Below the pieces are notes generated by a model that saw only the letters and a program-made list of their open reading frames with translations, was not told where the DNA came from and searched no databases. The translations under genes were made by a program, and so were the position numbers. From Candidatus Poseidoniales archaeon (GTDB lineage Archaea; Thermoplasmatota; Poseidoniia; Poseidoniales; Poseidoniaceae), in NCBI GenBank assembly GCA_009887135.1, contig QXYA01000003.1, forward strand, positions 1 to 39,104: a stretch of DNA of 39,104 bases. Direction: 5' to 3'. Positions 9,001 to 16,500 of the stretch are shown piece by piece. How positions within the stretch are numbered: position 1 is the stretch's first letter; every line of letters starts with the position of its first letter.

Positions 9001-9132
9001 TGGTGAAATCGTAGTTTGAATTGGACTTGAGTACTGAATCTCATCGCGCTCTGCTTCCAAAGTGGTTTGTTGTGTAATCATTGGAGATGCGAAAACTGTG
9101 AGGAGCACTACACTTACAAACAATGCTCGCAT
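6049..9132 (-). CDS. Large secreted, membrane-anchored surface protein: TIG domain with propeller, thrombospondin-3 repeats
   Basis: A 1027-residue cell-surface protein. A signal peptide (MRALFVSVVLLTVFASP) is followed by the start of an IPT/TIG domain (SPSTGWTAGGEEITISGSGF). Next come seven similar units of the type VDxxxxxHIxY...DGTSWS, which read as a seven-bladed beta-propeller. Strands that look like the rest of the TIG fold (VKFGQHGSVTGTVVDDSTI) follow. Then comes a long Asp-rich array of thrombospondin type 3 calcium-binding repeats (DSDGDGVGDNSDAFP). A transmembrane helix near 832-855 (VGVGAILLAVFTLLQ) and a charged, helical C-terminal region of about 170 residues ending in a Trp-rich WIEWPVSSGTWHYRY segment complete it. 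It probably acts in adhesion or surface binding in calcium-rich seawater. The ligand is unknown. Confidence 0.85.
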   Translation of the reverse strand: MRALFVSVVLLTVFASPMITQQTTLEAERDEIQYSSPIQTTISPSTGWTAGGEEITISGSGFSDLAFTNTTYDGINHQWTKTTADYADQAGHENAIVVDSTGDVHIVHANGGNYEFKHSIYDGTSWSSTKIKDCEGNYCWDTHMVIDGNDELHAAYSTNNNKVVYMHFDGTSWSHNQVSTSSQVGPVGIAVDSNNHPHISFVATGSYCGGGLRLASYDGSSWSTGVVESGSNIGCESSIVIDENDHAYISYQDRQDSKLKFATDKTGSWDRYAPETANPSSSMYPGYFTSLAMDKQGQFHIAHFDNKDNDLRYSTGTPNGQWTNTLIDSTGHTGRNPSIALDAAGDPHIVYQTWSGFDLKYATLNPSSPIWQMSNLDTPGDMGDSNSIFIDDSGLIHVAYSDETNNVLRYATKSTGVSITNEITVKFGQHGSVTGTVVDDSTIRVTTPAISTGDTVVLSLVDKDGTQHQLSSSFQFIDQNDFDSDGVLNANDDCPEVAGTSTLDQNGCPDDDDDGYSNSGDAFPNDVLEWADTDGDGVGNNADAFPNDSSETEDSDDDGVGDNTDAFPFNGFEQIDSDGDGVGDNSDAFPNNPSETVDSDGDGVGDNADAFPQNAFEQFDSDSDGVGDNTDAFPNDSGESLDSDGDGVGDLNDLCSNTIQDAEVDGNGCSQAQLDSDGDGYMDTQDTFPLDSTQWQDSDGDGYGDNWGDSDWNDTRELEWPGIFVIGAVQADHCPDSFGNSTANGFYGCEDDDGNGIPDIFQQPETNETDDENETQTPLDSDNDGVFDIEDDCPATSSGVVVDANGCEIEETEEDSETSSGFESFFSGGTDPVTTTVGVGAILLAVFTLLQTNAVAAVLPDAFRWVQVLRKNSKLTKEERNELTYLQSLVQAYYDDPKEFAEELEDLKADLTARFTNNQIKKETREKLLILIEELQSSTSSELYKIAHNDTYFGLSQVVDTDERTSLLEEKLAMSEGVDELKHSDTPPGNLMGDLDDKGTYWIEWPVSSGTWHYRYAPSETWTVWDK
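7168..7539 (-). repeat. Tandem 66-bp repeats encoding thrombospondin type 3 units
   Basis: Inside the 1027-aa surface gene a 22-residue unit of the form DSDGDGVGDNxDAFPxxxxE recurs with exact 66-bp spacing. The unit-start codons at 7539 and 7209 are five periods apart, so five full units and one partial are clear. More diverged units lie on both sides, out to roughly 7000 and 7700. Alternate units end in NDSSET-like and NGFEQ-like tails, which hints at a two-unit higher-order period. The Asp spacing suits calcium binding. Confidence 0.85.
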
Positions 9133-9152
9133 GTATTTGGCTATCTCTTAAG

Positions 9153-9162
9153 TTTAAAATAT
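9153..9162 (-). promoter_or_regulatory. Probable TATA box of the 1027-aa surface-protein gene
   Basis: On the minus strand the sequence ATATTTTAAA lies 21-30 bases upstream of the ATG at 9132. That is the spacing expected for an archaeal TATA box driving a nearly leaderless transcript. It is the most A/T-rich segment of the divergent intergenic region, and an inverted repeat lies directly upstream. Confidence 0.45.
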
Positions 9163-9167
9163 CCTTT

Positions 9168-9185
9168 GGTAACAGTTTTGTTACC
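9168..9185. promoter_or_regulatory. Inverted repeat GGTAACA-N4-TGTTACC, candidate operator
   Basis: Perfect 7-bp arms, GGTAACA and TGTTACC, separated by GTTT, lie immediately upstream of the TATA-like box of the surface-protein gene in the pgk divergent region. The symmetry suits a dimeric helix-turn-helix regulator. It could alternatively form a short hairpin in RNA, but there is no T-run beside it. Confidence 0.4.
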
Positions 9186-9212
9186 TATCTTGCCTCAGGC
9201 CTCTCCATATTG

Positions 9213-9233
9213 TGAATAAATTCGATTTATTCA
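9213..9233. promoter_or_regulatory. Inverted repeat TGAATAAA-N5-TTTATTCA, candidate pgk promoter/operator
   Basis: Perfect 8-bp arms flank TTCGA, ending 37 bases before the pgk ATG. The TTTAT of the right arm could double as a TATA-like element, giving a short leader. Overlap of a palindrome with the promoter suggests repression or regulated access. The arms are AT-rich, so chance is not excluded. Confidence 0.35.
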
Positions 9234-9270
9234 TCACATCACTCAAGAACTGGGTTCACTTGGAAGAACC

Positions 9271-10533
9271 ATGGCGAACGTCCTAACATTGGACAATATC
9301 AACATTGAAGGCAAGACTGTTCTCTTGCGCGTTGATATCAACAGCCCGCTTAATCCTGCAACCAAGTCGTTTCTTGATGATACAAGGATTCGAGCCATTC
9401 TTCCAACGTTGAATCGATTGTCAAAGGCAAAAACTGTTCTTATAGCCCATCAATCCAGACCTGGAAAGAACGACTTCACCAGTACACTTGGTCACGCTCG
9501 TGAACTTGGACGATTATTGGGGCGTTCAATTCGTTGGGTTGATGACATTCATGGCCCAAAAGCAATGAAAGCTATTGAGGACATGAAGATGGGAGATATT
9601 CTCATGTTGAATAACATTCGAATGGATCCTGAAGAAGTGAATCGCAAAGGTGATGCTCTCGCTCTTTCTGAAACACAACTCGTTCAAGATTTAGCGAGTG
9701 TTGCTGACGTGTTCATAAACGATGCGTTTGCATGCGCTCATCGTTCAAGTCCGAGCATCGTTGGGTTTGCACACCATCTACCGTGTGTTGCTGGAGAGTT
9801 AATGGCTCATGAAATTCGACAAATCGATCAAGCGCTTGAATCTCCAGCACGACCTTGTATTGCTGTTCTCGGCGGCATCAAAGTCGATGACAGTATCGAA
9901 GTAGCAAATAATATGCTTGAAAATAATATTGCTGACGAAGTCTGGTTCACCGGTGGAGTTGCGAACCTCGCCATTCACCTTTCTGGAAATGACATTGGAG
10001 AGGGAAATGTCTCCTTCTTACAGAATGAATTACAAGATACTTGGGAATCAACGATAGAATCTGCAACATCTTTGCTTAAATTATACAAAGACAAAATTGT
10101 GCTACCAACCGATGTTGCAGCGAATGTAGAAGAAAACCGTATTGATATCAATGTCGAGAAATTGCCTATTCACGCACCACTTTTTGACATGGGGATTGCG
10201 TCTATTCTCGCCCTATCTTCTCGGATTAAGAGTGCAGGAACCATCATTCTAAATGGGCCTGCTGGAGTCTTTGAATTGCCTGACTTTGCATTGGGAACCA
10301 TCGAAATGCTCAACGCCTGTGCAGAATCAAATGGGTATGCAGTCATGGGTGGAGGACATACGGCTACATTGGTGAGTCAACGCGGTCTTGCAGATAAAAT
10401 GGGCCACGTCTCAACTGGCGGTGGTGCTTGTTTAGATTACATTGCAGGCAGAACGCTTCCTGGAATTGAAGCACTCGAGATCAGTGCTCAACGATACCAA
10501 TTGGAAATTACGCCAATTATCCAAGATGAATAG
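9271..10533 (+). CDS. pgk: Phosphoglycerate kinase
   Basis: Phosphoglycerate kinase interconverts 1,3-bisphosphoglycerate plus ADP with 3-phosphoglycerate plus ATP in glycolysis and gluconeogenesis, in the cytosol. The 420-residue length is normal. Family signatures are present in order: VLLRVDINSPL (near 15), DDTRIRAILPTL, AHQSRPG, FINDAFACAHRSSPSIVGF (near 150), VLGGIKVDDSIEV, LNGPAGVFELP, VMGGGHTATLV and STGGGACLDYIAG. These supply the substrate-binding arginines and the nucleotide-binding glycines. The gene starts 138 bp from a divergent surface-protein gene, and that region carries two inverted repeats. The amidohydrolase gene follows 72 bp downstream on the same strand. The sequence looks archaeal in type. 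Confidence 0.95.
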   Translation: MANVLTLDNINIEGKTVLLRVDINSPLNPATKSFLDDTRIRAILPTLNRLSKAKTVLIAHQSRPGKNDFTSTLGHARELGRLLGRSIRWVDDIHGPKAMKAIEDMKMGDILMLNNIRMDPEEVNRKGDALALSETQLVQDLASVADVFINDAFACAHRSSPSIVGFAHHLPCVAGELMAHEIRQIDQALESPARPCIAVLGGIKVDDSIEVANNMLENNIADEVWFTGGVANLAIHLSGNDIGEGNVSFLQNELQDTWESTIESATSLLKLYKDKIVLPTDVAANVEENRIDINVEKLPIHAPLFDMGIASILALSSRIKSAGTIILNGPAGVFELPDFALGTIEMLNACAESNGYAVMGGGHTATLVSQRGLADKMGHVSTGGGACLDYIAGRTLPGIEALEISAQRYQLEITPIIQDE

Positions 10534-10605
10534 AGCCGTGAAGGCTGAACATGCTATTGCAGATTCAAGCACTAGGCTCATGAAGAAGCACAACTAGGCA
10601 AGGCC

Positions 10606-11865
10606 ATGGGCGATGATACTGCCGTTCGTTATCGAAACGCGGTTTTGTACGATGATCAGTTCGCCAAACATGTTGGAGATTTCTTGCTCCACAAAGATGG
10701 GACATGGTCAAAATCAATCGGTGATGAGGATGTTCTGGAAGATATCGACGGGTCAAATCGAGTCATTACTCGGTCCTTGCAAAATTGGCATACGCACTTA
10801 GCAATGCAATTGAATGCCCGTGATTTTAGCGATGGATTCCCCCTTCATCGATGGCTGAATGAAGCAATTTTTCCAACCGAGGCAAAGATTACACCTGAGT
10901 TTGTTCGAATAGGTGCTCAAGCAGCTGCTGCAGAAATGATTCGTACAGGTTCCACATTCGCTGCAGACATGTATTTCTTCCCAGCCGTAACAGGTAATGT
11001 CCTAGAAAGGGCTGGATTGAGAGGATTATGTGGCGGCCCTGTAAGTGATGCTGCGCTCCCTTCACATGAAGATGCACAATCTGCGTTAACTGAACTCGAT
11101 GGTTTGATCGCTAACAATTCTGAAGATGACCTTGTACAGTATGCTATTGCAACTCATTCAGTCTACCTTTGCTCTGAGGATACTCTACGAAGAGCGAGTG
11201 AACTTGCTGAAAAGAGGAATGGGCGCCTTCACATCCACGTGAGTGAAACCCGAAAAGAAGTCGCTGAATGCAAAGAAAAAACAGGAATGTATCCTGTCGA
11301 ATATTTGCAATCGATTGATTTTATCAAACCGGGAACAATCTTTGCCCACGCTTCTTGGGTCAAGAAAAACGAAATTCGAATGATGGCTGACTACGATATT
11401 ACTGCTGTTCATTGTCCTTCTTCAAACATGAAATTGGCCTGTGGTGGAACTCTTTCCTATCCCCCCTACAAAGATGCTGGAGTGGATTTGAGAATAGGAA
11501 CAGACGGTGCTGCATCCAGTGGAAATGGGCTTAATTTGCTCCATGAGGCTCGTTTAGCAAGCCTTGTTCAACGACACGATCATTGGGATTCAACATTGCT
11601 TCCTGCAAAAGATATTTTCAGTATTGCGACAAAAGGAAGTAACGATTGGGTCGCTTGGAATCTTGATGATATTCGAATGCGTCCTCTCGGTCGTTCAAAC
11701 AATCGGCATCTTGCAAACCTTGTTTACAACGGTGGTGACTGTCTGGATGTTTGGGTAAATGGACAGGCATTACGACTCAATGGAGAAACCAAAACTGTTG
11801 ATGAAAGAGCAACCATCGAAGAGCTCGATGCAGCAGTTAGCACATATTATGATGGAATCGAATAA
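10606..11865 (+). CDS. Amidohydrolase, S-adenosylhomocysteine/5'-deoxyadenosine/MTA deaminase-like
   Basis: A 419-residue TIM-barrel metal-dependent hydrolase of the ATZ/TRZ-MtaD group. Members deaminate adenosine-type nucleosides such as SAH, 5'-methylthioadenosine and 5'-deoxyadenosine to the inosine form. Metal and catalytic residues are visible: the HxH of NWHTHLAM (near 62), HIHVSET with His and Glu (near 208), FAHASWV (near 245) and GTDGAASSGNGL with the metal Asp (near 298). CPSSNMKL also matches the family. In archaea this activity serves SAM by-product salvage. That fits a genome with several methyltransferases, though guanine or other aryl-amine substrates remain possible. The stop directly abuts the stop of the convergent gene (TAA|TCA). 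Confidence 0.85.
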   Translation: MGDDTAVRYRNAVLYDDQFAKHVGDFLLHKDGTWSKSIGDEDVLEDIDGSNRVITRSLQNWHTHLAMQLNARDFSDGFPLHRWLNEAIFPTEAKITPEFVRIGAQAAAAEMIRTGSTFAADMYFFPAVTGNVLERAGLRGLCGGPVSDAALPSHEDAQSALTELDGLIANNSEDDLVQYAIATHSVYLCSEDTLRRASELAEKRNGRLHIHVSETRKEVAECKEKTGMYPVEYLQSIDFIKPGTIFAHASWVKKNEIRMMADYDITAVHCPSSNMKLACGGTLSYPPYKDAGVDLRIGTDGAASSGNGLNLLHEARLASLVQRHDHWDSTLLPAKDIFSIATKGSNDWVAWNLDDIRMRPLGRSNNRHLANLVYNGGDCLDVWVNGQALRLNGETKTVDERATIEELDAAVSTYYDGIE

Positions 11866-12414
11866 TCATTCGCGGCCATAATAAATCAATGTCGCACCTA
11901 TTCCAAGAATAAACATCGAAACTACAACGCTAAGCAATGAATGTCCAATGTGGGCTTCATAGTCAATCTTGACTTCGGTTCCTTCGGCTAGAACTCCATC
12001 CTTTGCTCCTAAGGCAGCAAAGTAGGTTCCTGATTCCATTTCCCAAGTAAAACCTGTTTCAGCGGTTGCACTTGAATCACCAGCAACGAAATTTGTTGAC
12101 ACTCCATCGCACCCAAGTCCTCCTGTAAAGAAAGAAGAGGGGACATCATCACAACGATCTTTTTCATCTTCATCGACAATACCAATCCATACATCATCAC
12201 GGTCCCATGTCAATGTGAGTTCAGTAGAAAGAATTCCAATGAGAGGATTGCTCGGTAATGGCTCATCTGAAAAAAACGCTTGATTCGGAGCATTTGGAGT
12301 AGGAACACCTTCGACTTCTCCTTCAAAGGTAAAACCAATCATTCCAGCTATAAGAAAAAGAATTGCGAAGCCTGTCAATCCTACTCCAAATTTTCCTCTT
12401 CCAAGTAGTGTCAT
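11866..12414 (-). CDS. Two-TM membrane protein with extracytoplasmic acidic domain, unknown function
   Basis: About 182 residues, with one hydrophobic helix at each end (VGLTGFAILFLIAGMIGFTF; LLSVVVSMFILGIGATLIYY) and a soluble middle of roughly 120 residues. The middle is acidic, has strand-like segments (ELTLTWDRDDVWIGIVDEDE) and two cysteines (DRCDDV, GLGCDGV) that could pair. Both ends would lie inside and the middle outside. The ORF begins with TTG at 12420. I prefer the ATG at 12414, two bases past the stop of the antiporter gene. That coupling suggests a shared role with the Ca2+/H+ antiporter, perhaps as an accessory subunit or a divalent-ion sensor. I do not recognise the family. Confidence 0.7.
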   Translation of the reverse strand: MTLLGRGKFGVGLTGFAILFLIAGMIGFTFEGEVEGVPTPNAPNQAFFSDEPLPSNPLIGILSTELTLTWDRDDVWIGIVDEDEKDRCDDVPSSFFTGGLGCDGVSTNFVAGDSSATAETGFTWEMESGTYFAALGAKDGVLAEGTEVKIDYEAHIGHSLLSVVVSMFILGIGATLIYYGRE

Positions 12415-12416
12415 AA

Positions 12417-13571
12417 TCAAGCCCCGACTTCAAATGGAATGAGAAGGAAGGATAGAGCCAGGATAACATAACATGCAAGTAACATAGCCCCCTCAAGCCA
12501 GTTCGTCTTCCCATCGTTTAGAATAAAGTTCGCAACAAGAACCCCCATGAAGGTCGCCGCAGTTTCTAGAAGGCCGAATTCCAAAGAGAGTCCAACGCCC
12601 AATATCCAAGCGAAAAGAACCATCAGTGGAGCAACGAATACTGCAATTTGGACACTTGAACCAATTGCGATTGCGAGGGATAGATCCATCTTGTCTTTTC
12701 CAGCAACGATTACTGCAGTGAAGTGTTCTGCAGCATTCCCAAAGAACGGAAGCAGAATAACACCGATGAAGAGCGTTGGCATTCCCCATTCGCTTGCTGC
12801 TTTGTCAACACTGTGAACAAGTAGTTCAGCCATATATCCCACCATTACAGTGGCAATAATCAGAAGAGCCCACGCATTTTTTATCAACATTTTTGGCTCT
12901 TCGTGGTGAGATGAATCCTCTGTAGAATTGAAAATATCGGAATGGGTTTTGAACTGGAAGAAGAGGGATAGGCCATACATCGCCAAGAGAGCCAAGGAAG
13001 CATAACGGGACAACTCGAGAACGTTTTCATCGGTAACGTTGGAACCTGTATGATGTGCTGCTGCTGGGATGATAAGGGCGAGAACTGCCAAGAGAAGCAA
13101 ACTACCGTTCATGGAAAGTGCAGATTGATTAAACGATTGAATCCTAAATTTGATTCCACCCCATAGCAATGCTAACCCAAGAACAAGAAGCAGATTACCA
13201 AGAATCGATCCAATCAATGATGCTTGAACGAGGACGATCATTGTCTCTGCTTGATCTGGGTCACTGAACGCCGTATAGATGGCAATGCTTGCGATAATGA
13301 TTTCAACAGCGTTTCCAAAGGTGGCATTGAGTAAACCTCCAAGATTTTCACCAGCCCGAAGGGCTATCTCTTCTGTTGCATGCCCCATTAGAAAAGCCAA
13401 AGGCATGATTGAGATCATCGAAAACAAAAACGTCATTTCAACGTTTCCTTGGATGTTGAAGAACAGTGTTACTGGTACTGCTAACAAGAGCCAATTCAAG
13501 CGGTTCTTGAGTGGACTGAAAGCATCAAGTAAACTATCGTAATTTGATTCAACAACAACCTCAGACATCAT
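12417..13571 (-). CDS. Ca2+/H+ antiporter, CaCA superfamily (CAX/ChaA type)
   Basis: A 384-residue cation antiporter that should export Ca2+ (or another cation) in exchange for protons across the cell membrane. It has about eleven hydrophobic helices in two homologous halves. Each half carries the signature with the cation-binding Glu: LLNATFGNAVEIIIAS (near 84) and LPFFGNAAEHFTAVIVA (near 275). The SSVQIAVFVAP stretch also matches the family. A central hydrophilic, acidic loop (NSTEDSSHHEEPK) separates the halves, as in CAX proteins. The first codons are ATGATG, and either ATG may be used. The following two-TM protein gene begins right at its stop. The 1109-aa surface-protein gene upstream ends 18 bp before it. 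Confidence 0.9.
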   Translation of the reverse strand: MMSEVVVESNYDSLLDAFSPLKNRLNWLLLAVPVTLFFNIQGNVEMTFLFSMISIMPLAFLMGHATEEIALRAGENLGGLLNATFGNAVEIIIASIAIYTAFSDPDQAETMIVLVQASLIGSILGNLLLVLGLALLWGGIKFRIQSFNQSALSMNGSLLLLAVLALIIPAAAHHTGSNVTDENVLELSRYASLALLAMYGLSLFFQFKTHSDIFNSTEDSSHHEEPKMLIKNAWALLIIATVMVGYMAELLVHSVDKAASEWGMPTLFIGVILLPFFGNAAEHFTAVIVAGKDKMDLSLAIAIGSSVQIAVFVAPLMVLFAWILGVGLSLEFGLLETAATFMGVLVANFILNDGKTNWLEGAMLLACYVILALSFLLIPFEVGA

Positions 13572-13589
13572 TCCTCACCGTAGTTCGCA

Positions 13590-16500
13590 TCAATCGTCGT
13601 TTCCCTTACGGCGAACTGGACGTTTGCGAGTTGGTGCTTTGCGAGCAGGTCGCTTGCGGACTGGACGCTTGCGTGGAGCAGGTTCTTCATCCTCCTCTTC
13701 ATCATCGTCATCATCATCATCATCATCGTCCCAGAAGATGCCTTCTGCTTCATCTTCATCGATTTCTTCGACAACTTCCTTCTTTCGGCGAGTCTTGCGT
13801 TGTATAAGGTTTACAGCGAACGGATCGTCTTCATCCTTCTCTGGTTCAGGTTCAGCTTCTGCTTCTGCTTCCTTCTTTTCCTCATTCTCAGGCTCCGTTG
13901 TAGAACCTGTTCCAGTAATGGCATCCATATCCAAATCCTGGCTTGTGCCAATGAATTCAGACATCCAATCCTCATCTTCTTCTTCGCCAGCCTTCTTCTT
14001 CTTTGGACCTGACATGCTCGTTTGCACAATCATTAGGGCGACAATGAACAAGAGTATATTGACCGCAACTGCAATCCAAACCAAAAGATATGGAGGATCG
14101 CTCAGCGATGGAGTGATTTCTTCTGGCTCAGGAGCTTCTTTGAGATCTTCTTCAAAGGTGCAAATTGTTTCACCTTCGAGGTTGTTTCGACAAAAGTCGA
14201 CTACAAAGACGACACGTTGTGAAACTTCATTACCTGCTGTATCGATACCACGGACTGTGATTGCGTGTTGGCCAGCATCAAAGGTTCCAGCTGAGAACTC
14301 CATATCGCTTACGAGAGTTGACATGTCTTGTTCAACATCTGTAATTCCTTCGGCGTCAGCCCATGGAGAGGTGCTGGTGATACCTGTCAATCCACCATAA
14401 TTGAAGGTGAATCTGTATTGTAAATCCTGGATTTGAACATCATCCTCTGCAGCAAACATGAGATTAATCTTGTTTCCATAAAGATACTTTGAGCCCTCTG
14501 AGGAAGGCGATGGTGAATAAATCGTAACTGTAGGTCCCTTTGCGTCAATATGATAGTTCGTGTTTGTTGTTATGCCTATGTTATCGGCGTCATCAATGAG
14601 AGTCATCTCGAACGTCATTGCTCCGGCATTGGCTGAAGCAGGAATTGTAAAACTGTAGGAATATTCAGGACCTTTGTCAGGGTTCAACAGGTTGTCGGCA
14701 ATTTGAGTCATTGGCTCTCCGCCCCCTGTTACGTTAAACCCAGAATCTGAGACCACTTCGATCATAGGAGTGGTTTTCAATTCCTCACTCGCTTCAATTT
14801 TGATGGTATATGTTCCAGCGATTAACGATGGGCTTGTGTATTCTGAATTTTCATCATCTAATAACCGAAGTTCAACAGATGGCGCAAGAGTATCTTCTCG
14901 AACCAGGAATGAATTACCGCTCAATCCTTCAAGAATATCGGAATTCGTATTGTTAAATTCATCTGCAACCGTAACTGCATACCAAACCTCACGCTCTGTA
15001 TCGCTTGCAAGCGGAATGTTTCTGATGATCGTTGCAGAATTTTGTTCTCCAACGTTTATGTCATCAAGGACCAATTCCCAACCGTCAGCATCGCTTGTGG
15101 TAATACTTGTCTGGCCACCGTTAAACGGATCACCAGTATGCCTCCAGACCTGATACGCTTCGTTTGATTCTTGGAGGTTGTACCACTCGAGAGCGACGAA
15201 GCCAAGGTCACCTCTGCTTTCGGCATCAACGATTGACGGGTTTGTTGGCGTGGTAATATCGATTGTTACTGGTCCAAACGAGTTGTTGTTCAGGCCAATA
15301 TATTCGTATGATCCAGTCGTGTGGACATACTGTGCTTCGCTTGTCACATAGATGTACCATTGCAATACAGCCCCGTTTGCAGATACAACGGATTCATTGA
15401 GTACAATATCAAATGTCTCAACGTTATCGTTTGCGAACCCGTGATATGTTGTTGCTGTGGTAAATTGTTGAGGGGATGGTTGGAACCCTGAAGATGAACG
15501 GACATGGTATCGTTCGCCTTCAACGCCGAGTTGATCTGTCCAAGTTACTCGAACAGTGCGATCGCCAATAAATTCAGCGTGAACATTTGAAGGCTCTTTT
15601 TCCCATGTGGAATATGCGTCTTCTTGTACGGTTGAACAGGAGCCGGAAGAGGTGTTCGAATCAAACAATCCAATTTCATCAACAAGGACAATACAATAAG
15701 TTGCAAGACCCAATGAACCGACTGGTAGGTTTCGGGCATATTCATACTTGATGTTTTCTTCTTCGATAGTTACCATCTCTGAGCCGTCTTGTGCTTCTGA
15801 AATATCAGTAAATTTCTCTGGAATGCTCGCAACTAAACTTGGGCCCGTTTCAAAAATTGAGGAAAAGCCATCACCAGCAACGTAAATCTCGTAGCGCTCG
15901 TCGTTTTCAATTGTGGAACCGCTCCAAGAGAGCGTTGTCGTTCCTGTTCCGTCGACGTTACCGACAAAGTATGCGTTAAAGTCCGTGATGTGCGATGGGG
16001 GGAGATTGTCTTCTAGAATTGGTTCACTCAGTGCATTTCCTGAGAGGAAACGAAGATCAACTTTGTCTACTCCTGATTCAGTTCCATTTGGAATGAAGTA
16101 GGTAATTGCATAATAGGATTCACGGTTTGTATTGCTTGGAATGACATTGACATATTCTGAATTCTCGGAACTAATGTTAGCAAGTAGCTCAACTGGATAA
16201 TTTGTTGGCAGGCCTTCGTACACAGCCCCGCCGTTATCTCTTCCAATTTCTCCATCGGAGCGCCAAACGAGGATTCGAGTATCTGGCATTGCAGGATCTG
16301 AATTCGGTAAATCATGATAATTATACCACGATAGAGTCGTTTCGCTGTCCGTCAATGAGTATTCTGCTTGGAAGAAAATTGGGGTTTCCACTGGCGATGT
16401 TACTTCATGGACTCCCTCGTACAATGATGAGGCGTTTGACTCTAATTCCGAAGATGAATATGCTTGTTCGCTTTCTGTCCAAGAAGTCGTGATTGCATAG

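Noticed and set aside
13624-14400. 258-aa plus-strand ORF with poly-Ser
   Set aside because: It is antisense to the acidic tail of the FN3-like surface protein. The Ser runs are the reverse complement of GAT/GAA codons.
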